A DNA stretch of 5,794 bases from Clostridiales bacterium. Its GTDB lineage: Bacteria; Bacillota; Clostridia; Christensenellales; CAG-138. Numbering within the stretch: position 1 is the stretch's first letter; every line of letters starts with the position of its first letter. Below are positions 1 to 5,000 of the stretch, piece by piece. Made by a program: the position numbers and the translations under genes. Where the stretch lies: NCBI GenBank assembly GCA_004556165.1, contig SFIR01000043.1:1-5794 (forward strand). The letters run 5' to 3'. The notes beneath the pieces are model-generated. The model was not told where the DNA came from. It did not search any database and saw only the letters and a list, made by a program, of their open reading frames with translations.

Positions 1-119
1 TTTTTCTGCAAAAATGGCAGTTCTTGCCCTCGGGCAAGAACTGGCGATTGCCGGGCAGCATTCTTTTTGAAGAGTGGACATTTAAAGTTGCAATTCACAT
101 TATATTTGTACTTTTCCAT
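1..119 (-). CDS. Small unrecognised protein, 3' end beyond the left edge
   Basis: I do not recognise this protein. It has at least 39 codons, starts MEKYKYNVNCNFKCPLFKK, and has no stop before the left edge. It is basic and has two cysteines near the N-terminus (C10, C14), with no signal peptide or membrane segment. The start is well supported. AAGGAGGT lies at 136-129 on the minus strand, nine bases before ATG, and a good promoter lies further upstream (153-181). Against it being a normal gene, the codons at 43-18 form a perfect 12-bp hairpin. This hairpin is followed by CCA and five T's on the minus strand, which would suit a terminator. It could therefore instead be a short leader ORF ahead of an attenuator. 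The gene points away from the Nudix gene. Confidence 0.45.
   Translation of the reverse strand, partial: MEKYKYNVNCNFKCPLFKKNAARQSPVLARGQELPFLQK
18..43 (-). repeat. Perfect 12-bp inverted repeat, possible minus-strand terminator
   Basis: Bases 18-29 (CAGTTCTTGCCC) and 32-43 (GGGCAAGAACTG) are exact reverse complements around a 2-base centre, or an 11-bp stem with a CTCG loop. On the minus strand the stem is followed by CCATTTTT, a weak U-tract, so it could end or attenuate transcription from the promoter at 153-181. It lies inside the open frame of the small minus-strand ORF, so it may equally be a structured part of that coding region. Confidence 0.5.
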
Positions 120-152
120 ATTATCTTGACCTCCTTAAAATCTTGTGCTATC

Positions 153-181
153 ATCATATCAAAGAGACACAACGTCGGCAA
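153..181 (-). promoter_or_regulatory. Sigma-A-type promoter for the minus-strand ORF at 119
   Basis: On the minus strand, TTGCCG (181-176) is a -35 box and TATGAT (158-153) a -10 box, separated by exactly 17 bases. Transcription would start near 146, leaving a leader of about 27 bases that contains the AAGGAGGT ribosome-binding site at 136-129. Confidence 0.5.
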
Positions 182-239
182 ATGTACGGAGAAATATGTG
201 AGCCATCAGCCGGTTTTTTAAGTATGAAATTTAAGTTGG

Positions 240-273
240 TTATGAACACCCGCACCATATCGAGTGTTCATAA
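240..273 (+). promoter_or_regulatory. Candidate antiterminator hairpin (arms A and A')
   Basis: Arm A (240-252, TTATGAACACCCG) pairs with arm A' (261-273, CGAGTGTTCATAA) at 12 of 13 positions, with a C/A mismatch at 250/263 and an 8-base loop. Arm A' is also the left arm of the terminator at 261-302, so the two hairpins exclude each other. This is the layout of a transcription attenuator in front of the Nudix gene. No promoter upstream of arm A is convincing, so the leader start is unknown. The alternative is a repeated protein-binding operator. Confidence 0.45.
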
Positions 274-302
274 GGGATTCACTTTATGAACACTCGTTTT
301 TT
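261..302 (+). terminator. Rho-independent terminator upstream of the Nudix gene
   Basis: Bases 261-273 and 284-296 form a perfect 13-bp stem with a 10-base loop, followed at once by six T's (297-302). It lies only 17 bases before the Nudix start at 320, and no plus-strand gene ends just upstream. It is therefore better read as a leader terminator than as the end of another gene. Confidence 0.65.
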
Positions 303-319
303 AACATTGGGGGAATGTG

Positions 320-747
320 ATGAAACTTGAAAAGTCCTGCGGTGCAGTTGTTTATACACTGAAAAATGGAAAACCGCAATATGTTATGTTCAGTCCTTAG
401 AGGGATTTTATGGTTTCCCAAAAGGTCACATAGAAAATAATGAAACTGAAAAAGAAACAGCCATTCGCGAGATATATGAGGAAGTTGGATTGCACCCTGT
501 TTTTGTTGATGGCTTTAGAATAGTTGATGAATACCCCATATCAAATTCAAGAGGTATTATAAAACAAGTGGTATATTTTTTAGCTGAGTACAGCGATCAG
601 GAGATTTGCTTTCAGAAGGAAGAGTTGTTGGGAGCAGCTCTAATGGATTTTGAAGAAGCTATGAATATTTTTCAGTTTGAAAGCTCAAAAAGAATACTGA
701 GTGAAGCTAATCGTTTCTTAATTGATGCACAAGCGCCCTCTAAATGA
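320..747 (+). pseudogene. Nudix hydrolase (Ap4A-hydrolase type), broken by a one-base frameshift
   Basis: The reading starts at ATG 320 (or in-frame GTG 317) with GGGGG at 308-312 as a likely ribosome-binding site. It gives MKLEKSCGAVVYTLKNGKPQ and reaches a TAG at 398-400. From 388 the next frame (VQSLEGFYGFPKGH) continues to the stop at 745-747. Restoring one base beside 388 gives a continuous 142-residue protein, the usual length for the family. Its Nudix box is complete (codons 424-492, G36-x5-E42-x7-R50-E51-x2-E54-E55-x-G57), so the metal-binding glutamates are kept. The VxxSLEGxYGFPKGH segment resembles bacterial asymmetric bis(5'-nucleosyl)-tetraphosphatases, which cleave Ap4A to ATP and AMP. 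Translation from the TTG at 490 would lack the box. Either the gene is a recent pseudogene or one base was lost in sequencing. Confidence 0.8.
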
Positions 748-1021
748 AAAGAACAGCATGTACTTGCTTTTCAGAAATTTCCCCTTTTGGCTTTACAGTG
801 ATATTGCGTAACGGCTGCACACTTATTCTATTAAAATACGATGATTAAGAAATGCTTGAAATCAGATGGCATGATGGAATGACGGAATGATGTTTTGTGT
901 CGGCTGCATTAAGAATTAGAATACATGTTACATTACTACCATTTCTGATGACACTTGGAAGCCGCAACAATCCTCTATCAGTAGTCAAGGTTAATAACCG
1001 CGCCGATTTGCATGCAGATCC
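748..1021. other. Intergenic stretch without a recognisable gene
   Basis: I see no supported gene, RNA or terminator here. There is a weak GAAAAG/CTTTTC pairing just after the Nudix stop and a short imperfect tandem of GGAATGAY near 875-890. On the minus strand, the frame of the relict at 1022-1258 stays open for about 57 further codons past its TGA, but the residues do not look like a known protein. Confidence 0.4.
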
Positions 1022-1258
1022 TCAAGTCGAGATAATTTGTTGCAGATCGTAGGTTACTTTTGGTTTTCCTTTATCTCTGTCCATAGATCTTTTGTTGTAA
1101 TTACGCACAATATGTTCAAGTGTCACCATGATTGATACATGCATATTGTCGGTTAAAATTAAACAATATTTCACTTCTATTTCCGCTTCTCTTGCGGTAT
1201 AATAGCCGCAGGGAGAGTATTGAACAACACCACAAAACAGTTCTGAATTGTCAAGGGT
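1022..1258 (-). pseudogene. Possible gene relict: 78-codon open stretch with no start codon
   Basis: On the minus strand the frame is open for 78 codons, from a TGA at 1261-1259 to a TGA at 1024-1022. The conceptual peptide is protein-like in composition, with segments such as CGYYTAREAEIEVKYCLILT and a lysine/arginine-rich end (NKRSMDRDKGKPKVTYDLQQ). The first ATG comes only at codon 39, no Shine-Dalgarno sequence precedes it, and the 5' side is blocked by a stop. I do not recognise the family. It may be the 3' end of a decayed gene or simply a chance open frame in an AT-rich spacer. Confidence 0.25.
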
Positions 1259-1275
1259 TCATTCCGAATTATAGA
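1248..1275 (+). promoter_or_regulatory. Candidate promoter for the bile salt hydrolase gene
   Basis: TTGTCA (1248-1253, five of six consensus bases) and TATAGA (1270-1275, four of six) are separated by 16 bases. Transcription would begin near 1282, giving a leader of about 50 bases that ends in the AGGAGG site at 1321-1326. An exact TATAAT also occurs at 1198-1203 but has no suitable -35 box. Confidence 0.4.
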
Positions 1276-1332
1276 TTCGCTTTATAAGCAAATAATACCC
1301 AATGACAGAAATGTTTTTCAAGGAGGATTTTT

Positions 1333-2307
1333 ATGTGTACAGCCACAACATATAAAACAAAGGATTTTTATTTCGGCAGAAATCTTGATTATGATATTTC
1401 ATACGGAGAAACGATAGTTATCACACCGCGAAAGTACAAGTTCATATTCAGGAATAATACTGCGATTACGGAGCACTACGCCATCATCGGCATGGCATGC
1501 GTGATTGATAATTATCCGCTGTACTTTGATGCAATGAACGAAAAAGGACTTGCGGTCGCAGGACTGAATTTTGTCGGAAACGCCGCATATTTCGATGCGA
1601 AGGATGGATGCGACAATGTAGCTCAGTTTGAATTCATACCTTGGCTGCTGTGCAGATGCGGAAGCGTAAAGGAAGCAAGAGAGCTGCTGCAAGGGGTAAA
1701 TATCACAAATACTCCATTCGATGACAGCTTGCCCGTAGCTCAGCTGCATTGGCTAATTGCAGATAGGGAAGACTGCATTGTCGTTGAACAGATGAACGAC
1801 GGCATCCATATCTACGATAACCCTGTAGGCGTGCTGACCAATAATCCGCCCTTTGATAAACAGCTTTTTTCGCTCAATAATTACCGAAATCTGTCTCCCA
1901 AAAATCCTGAAAATACCTTTTGCGACAGAATCGGTCTTGATGCTTACAGCCGGGGTATGGGCGGCATCGGACTTCCGGGCGATCTTTCGTCCCAATCAAG
2001 GTTTGTTAAGGCAGCATTCACCAAGCTGAATTCCGTATCGGGCGACTCTGAAAAGGAGAGTGTCAGTCAGTGCTTCCATATTCTGCACTCGGTCGAGCAG
2101 CAGAGGGGCTGCTGTGAGCTTGACGAGGGACGTTATGAGATTACGATATATACATCGTGCTGCAATGTTGATAAGGGCGTTTACTATTATACCGCCTATA
2201 ACAACCACAGGATTACAGCAGTTGATATGCACCGTGAGGAGCTGTCGGGTGCGGAATTGATATGTTACCCCATGGTATCGACAGGGGAAGTGCTGTTTCA
2301 AAACTGA
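1333..2307 (+). CDS. bsh: Choloylglycine (conjugated bile salt) hydrolase
   Basis: This cytoplasmic N-terminal-nucleophile hydrolase cuts the amide bond of glycine- or taurine-conjugated bile salts. It has 324 residues, the normal length for Gram-positive enzymes, and no signal peptide. Met1 is followed directly by Cys2, the nucleophile freed by methionine removal. All other active-site residues known for the Clostridium perfringens enzyme have counterparts: R16 and D19 in FGRNLDYD, N79 in AGLNF, N170 in GVLTNNP, and R223 in the GLPGDLSSQSRFVKAAF block. The asparagine at N79, where penicillin V acylases often have tyrosine, favours bile salts over penicillin V. S206-R207-G208 lies in the substrate-selectivity loop. 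AGGAGG at 1321-1326, six bases before ATG, fixes the start. The gene appears to be transcribed alone, and the next gene has its own promoter. Confidence 0.93.
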   Translation: MCTATTYKTKDFYFGRNLDYDISYGETIVITPRKYKFIFRNNTAITEHYAIIGMACVIDNYPLYFDAMNEKGLAVAGLNFVGNAAYFDAKDGCDNVAQFEFIPWLLCRCGSVKEARELLQGVNITNTPFDDSLPVAQLHWLIADREDCIVVEQMNDGIHIYDNPVGVLTNNPPFDKQLFSLNNYRNLSPKNPENTFCDRIGLDAYSRGMGGIGLPGDLSSQSRFVKAAFTKLNSVSGDSEKESVSQCFHILHSVEQQRGCCELDEGRYEITIYTSCCNVDKGVYYYTAYNNHRITAVDMHREELSGAELICYPMVSTGEVLFQN

Positions 2308-2334
2308 AATACTACAATTTCTTCGAATGTATGC

Positions 2335-2363
2335 TTGAAATCAATAGCATACAGTGGTATTAT
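2335..2363 (+). promoter_or_regulatory. Promoter for the GNAT acetyltransferase gene
   Basis: TTGAAA (2335-2340) and TATTAT (2358-2363) are separated by exactly 17 bases, in the 97-base gap after the bile salt hydrolase. Transcription would start near 2370, about 35 bases before the ATG at 2405. No terminator is visible between the two genes, so read-through from the hydrolase is also possible. Confidence 0.55.
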
Positions 2364-2404
2364 CTCCTTACTCTAACTAACTACGAAGCTGCGAGGAAAA
2401 GAAA

Positions 2405-2935
2405 ATGCCTATACCGGGAGTGACACAGCCGGAAACAATTGAAGTATCAAATGATATAAGGCTGAGAAAATATGACGGAAATTATGATTTCGCATTCTCG
2501 TGGTATCAGGACACGGAACTTGTCTATCTTGTTGACGGCGATAAAAGTCCATATGATATGGATCGCCTTTCGCGCATGTATTCCTACCTCGATGCACACG
2601 GTGAACTCTATTTTATTGAAGCAAAAGAAGACGGTGCTTATCGTCCGATAGGCGATGTGACATTTTGGCAGGATGATATGCCAATAGTGATTGGCGATTC
2701 GAAATACCGCGGAAGGGGCATAGGAAGGCTTGTTATTTCCCGTCTGATCGAGAGAGGCAGGGAGCTGGGTTTCGGGCGCCTCAATGTAAGAGAAATCTAT
2801 TCGTACAATATTGCTTCGCAAAGGGCGTTTGAAAGCTGTGGTTTTGTACGAGATGCGGAAACAGAAAACGGTTTCTGCTATTATATTGAGTTGACTGAAC
2901 GGAAAGGTAATATGCACGCTTCAGAGAATTCTTGA
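2405..2935 (+). CDS. GNAT-family N-acetyltransferase
   Basis: This 176-residue protein has the single-domain layout of GCN5-related acetyltransferases, which move an acetyl group from acetyl-CoA to an amine. The acetyl-CoA pyrophosphate-binding motif A is clear: IGDSKYRGRGIGRLVISRLI, with RGRGIG at residues 102-107, followed by a helix rich in R and E. Motif B follows as YNIASQRAFESCGF (about 134-147), the usual Asn and Phe-Glu-x-x-Gly-Phe signature. The N-terminal half (about 15-90) resembles RimJ/RimL-like members, but the substrate cannot be named from sequence. The start is supported by GAGG at 2393-2396, eight bases upstream. It converges on the recombinase gene and shares its terminator. 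Nothing seen links it functionally to bile salt hydrolysis. Confidence 0.88.
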   Translation: MPIPGVTQPETIEVSNDIRLRKYDGNYDFAFSWYQDTELVYLVDGDKSPYDMDRLSRMYSYLDAHGELYFIEAKEDGAYRPIGDVTFWQDDMPIVIGDSKYRGRGIGRLVISRLIERGRELGFGRLNVREIYSYNIASQRAFESCGFVRDAETENGFCYYIELTERKGNMHASENS

Positions 2936-3028
2936 ATACAGTAAAACTGCCTGATAATGTCTTATAAGAACAAAAATAAAGTCCCCATTTGTCCGTGCGG
3001 CTTAGGGATAATGTAAATCTCTAAAAAG
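2936..3028. other. Candidate junction between host DNA and the mobile element
   Basis: This short gap lies between the GNAT stop and the recombinase terminator. Base composition changes across it, and large serine recombinases usually lie beside their attachment site, so one att site is expected here. Visible symmetry is limited to CAGT-AAA-ACTG at 2939-2949 and an imperfect TCCC/GGGA pair around 2983-3008. The core cannot be placed without the other end of the element. Confidence 0.35.
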
Positions 3029-3073
3029 AAGACGGCATAGTTTACAGCAATGTAGGCTATGCCGTCTTTTCTT
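3029..3073. terminator. Bidirectional terminator shared by GNAT and recombinase genes
   Basis: Bases 3029-3040 (AAGACGGCATAG) and 3057-3068 (CTATGCCGTCTT) form a perfect 12-bp stem. Inside the 16-base loop, TACA-GCAA-TGTA adds a 4-bp stem with a GNRA-type tetraloop when read as plus-strand RNA. T-rich tracts flank it in both directions: TTTTCTT on the plus strand, and TTCTTTTT on the minus strand. The recombinase stop codon TAG (3059-3057) is part of the stem. Confidence 0.8.
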
Positions 3074-4727
3074 GCGCTTCAACGGGGATTTCAACGGCCC
3101 CGATGAAATTCCAGTAGATGACTATTGTTTGCTTTTTCGTGCGTGTGCCGGGGACCTTTTCTGGCTTGAGGACCTCAATCCTTTCCACGAAGGACCGGAT
3201 GATTTCAGCGGTCAGTTCCGTGATGTCCGTGTACTTGCGCACCATTCCGAGGAAGGAGTCTACATTCAGCCGCTGTTCCTTTGAGGCGGCAATGAACTCA
3301 GTAAGCTCGGCTTTACGGCTTTCCAGCTGATTCTGCTCGGCCTCATAGGAGGCGGACAGCTTGGCAAAACGCTCATCGCTGATCTTGCCCTCCACATTGT
3401 CCTCGTAGAGACGCTGAATGATGCCGTCCAGTTTGCCAATGCGCTCCTCTGCCTGTGCAAGCTCACGGGTGCTGTCACGGAGCTGCCGGGTCAGTTCTTT
3501 TTCGCTGTGCCGTGTGACCATCTGTATGAAATCCTCCTCATGCTCACGAGCGTATGCGGTGATGAGCCGCAGTTCCCGGAGCAGAATTTCCTCCACCTGA
3601 ACATTGTGAATCTGGTGCGGAGTACACATTCCTTTGTGCTTGCGATACTTGGCGCAGACGAAAATCTCCTGCTCGTGCGTCCAGCCCCGGTGGCGGACCT
3701 GATATAGCTTTGAGCCGCAATCGGCGCAGAACAGCATACCGGACAGGATCGGCATCTCGCCCATCGGTGTAACACGCCGTCTGCCTTCACGGATGCGCTG
3801 GACGATATCGAAGCTCTCCTGATCGATGATGGCCTCATGCGTATTCTCGAAGATTACCCACTCGGAGGGATCGTTCGTCAGTTTTTTCTTGTCCCGGAAC
3901 GATTTTGTGCGAGTTTTGAAATTGACCGTATGGCCGAGGTATTCCTGCCTCGTGAAAATCCGGGTGATCGTCGTATCATCCCATCCGTAAGGGCTGTGAC
4001 CGTCTGACCGGGCCGGGAGCGTGATGCCGAGCCGCTTTGCGTGGTAGATCGGTATCTCGATCTGCCGCTTCTCCAAAATGGAGGCAATCTGGGAGGGCCC
4101 GTAACCGGCGATGCACAAGCGGAATATCTCCCTGACCACCTGTGCGGCCTCCTCGTCCACGATCCAGTGGTTTTTATCCTCCGGGTCCTTCAGGTAGCCG
4201 TAAGGCGGATTGGTGCAGAGCGGCTTTCCGGCATTGCCCTTCGCCTTAAACACAGCCTTGATTTTCCGGCTGGTATCCTTGGCGTAGAACTCGTTGAAAA
4301 TATTGATGAAGGGCGTCATGTCGTTTTCCGTGCCGTTGATACTGTCCACGCCGTTGTTGATGGCGATGAAGCGGATATCGTGGGCCGGGAAAAGCATCTC
4401 CGTATACATACCGACCTGAAGGTAGTCCCTTCCGAGGCGGCTCATATCCTTTACGATGATGATGCCGATTTTGTCCTCGTTGATCATGCCGATGAGCCGT
4501 TGCCAATCCGGTCTGTTGAAATTGGTCCCACTGTAACCATCATCCACGAAATACATCGTATTCGGGAAATTCTGGTCATCAGCGTACTTTTTGAGAATGG
4601 CCTTTTGATTCACAATGGAGTTGCTCTCCCCGTGAAGGTCATCCTCTTGGGACAGCCTGCAGTACAGGGCTGTGATCTTGTCTCCTGCGATAAGAGAAGA
4701 CGGTCTATATGAAGTTGTCATATTCAT
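3057..4727 (-). CDS. Large serine recombinase (TnpX-like, with DUF4368-type C-terminus)
   Basis: This enzyme cuts and rejoins DNA at short attachment sites through a serine-DNA link to integrate and excise its element. It has 556 residues. The resolvase domain (about 17-165) contains S26 in YCRLSQEDD, the YSGTNFNRPDW motif (65-75) and IVKDMSRLGRDY with R97 and R100. A recombinase domain follows (about 170-315, with NPPYGY and a YLGH segment). A zinc ribbon has C334, C337, C358 and C368. A long charged coiled coil covers about 395-485. The C-terminus, with IRSFVERIEVL and IVIYWNFIGAVEIP, matches the DUF4368 tail seen in clostridial transposon recombinases. All parts are intact, so it is probably active. 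AGGAGG at 4739-4734, six bases before ATG 4727, sets the start; a second ATG lies at 4721. It has its own promoter at 4766-4794. Confidence 0.95.
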   Translation of the reverse strand: MNMTTSYRPSSLIAGDKITALYCRLSQEDDLHGESNSIVNQKAILKKYADDQNFPNTMYFVDDGYSGTNFNRPDWQRLIGMINEDKIGIIIVKDMSRLGRDYLQVGMYTEMLFPAHDIRFIAINNGVDSINGTENDMTPFINIFNEFYAKDTSRKIKAVFKAKGNAGKPLCTNPPYGYLKDPEDKNHWIVDEEAAQVVREIFRLCIAGYGPSQIASILEKRQIEIPIYHAKRLGITLPARSDGHSPYGWDDTTITRIFTRQEYLGHTVNFKTRTKSFRDKKKLTNDPSEWVIFENTHEAIIDQESFDIVQRIREGRRRVTPMGEMPILSGMLFCADCGSKLYQVRHRGWTHEQEIFVCAKYRKHKGMCTPHQIHNVQVEEILLRELRLITAYAREHEEDFIQMVTRHSEKELTRQLRDSTRELAQAEERIGKLDGIIQRLYEDNVEGKISDERFAKLSASYEAEQNQLESRKAELTEFIAASKEQRLNVDSFLGMVRKYTDITELTAEIIRSFVERIEVLKPEKVPGTRTKKQTIVIYWNFIGAVEIPVEAQEKTA

Positions 4728-4765
4728 AAAAATCCTCCTTTCTGACCGTCTTCAAGCGGTAGCAC

Positions 4766-4794
4766 ATTATTGACTACTATCGCAGGATTATCAA
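4766..4794 (-). promoter_or_regulatory. Promoter for the recombinase gene
   Basis: On the minus strand, TTGATA (4794-4789) and AATAAT (4771-4766) each match five of six consensus bases and are 17 bases apart. Transcription would start near 4759. The promoter fills the 72-base gap after the TnpW-like gene, so the recombinase can be expressed apart from the capsid gene. A 5-bp TGACT/AGTCA inverted repeat brackets it and might be an operator, but this is weak. Confidence 0.55.
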
Positions 4795-4799
4795 GTCAT

Positions 4800-5000
4800 T
4801 TAGACGATATTGTTGTGTACAGGCTGATAACTTTTCTGCGCCGTTTCCACGCTGTCCATTATCAGCTTTTTGACCTTATCGTAGGCCGTTTCTTTTGCCG
4901 CATCACCCTGCACCGATATGACCGTAAAAAGCGTGTTGCCGATGGTCATTTCGGTACTGCGGCAGGGCTTGCCGTTGTAGGTGGTGATTGCGCTATCCAT
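4800..5000 (-). CDS. TnpW-like small transposon-encoded protein
   Basis: This 66-residue protein, beginning MDSAITTYNGKPCRSTEMTI, resembles the small TnpW proteins of clostridial Tn4451-type elements. These share a short beta-rich start ending in IGxTxFxV, a variable turn, then a helix of the form ETxxDKxxxLI. Here the matching parts are MTIGNTLFTVISV (residues 18-30) and AKETAYDKVKKLIMDS (about 35-50). The biochemical role of TnpW is unknown to me; such genes commonly lie just before a large serine recombinase, as here. The ATG shares its A with the TGA stop of the capsid gene (TGATG), which suggests translational coupling. No separate strong Shine-Dalgarno sequence is obvious. The family match comes from memory of the motif, so it is moderate. 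Confidence 0.6.
   Translation of the reverse strand: MDSAITTYNGKPCRSTEMTIGNTLFTVISVQGDAAKETAYDKVKKLIMDSVETAQKSYQPVHNNIV

Noticed and set aside
24..221. Plus-strand 65-codon open frame at the left end
   Set aside because: No ribosome-binding site or family resemblance, and it overlaps the better supported minus-strand promoter, Shine-Dalgarno sequence and ORF.
240..302. T-box or other known riboswitch
   Set aside because: The leader is too short and lacks a T-box sequence or any aptamer fold I recognise; only the three complementary arms are present.
380..400. Programmed -1 frameshift in the Nudix gene
   Set aside because: No X-XXY-YYZ slippery sequence or following stem at the junction, and family members do not use frameshifting as far as I know.
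748..775. Terminator just after the Nudix stop
   Set aside because: Only a 6-bp AT-rich GAAAAG/CTTTTC pairing with a large loop; too weak to call.
1191..1211. Hairpin CTTGCGG/CCGCAGG around an exact TATAAT at 1198-1203
   Set aside because: The TATAAT has no acceptable -35 at 16-18 bases and the stem has no T-tract, so neither a promoter nor a terminator is supported.
1320..1335. Shared 16-base AAGGAGGATTTTTATG at the starts of the hydrolase and recombinase genes (1320-1335 and 4740-4725)
   Set aside because: It is a near-ideal ribosome-binding site plus ATG in both cases and the flanks differ, so common ancestry is not needed to explain it.
2447..2917. 156-codon minus-strand open frame opposite the GNAT gene
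   Set aside because: The plus-strand protein has clear acetyltransferase motifs; the antisense product has none.
4041..4712. 223-codon plus-strand open frame opposite the recombinase
   Set aside because: It lies wholly antisense to a clearly recognisable recombinase; long open antisense frames are expected in GC-rich genes.
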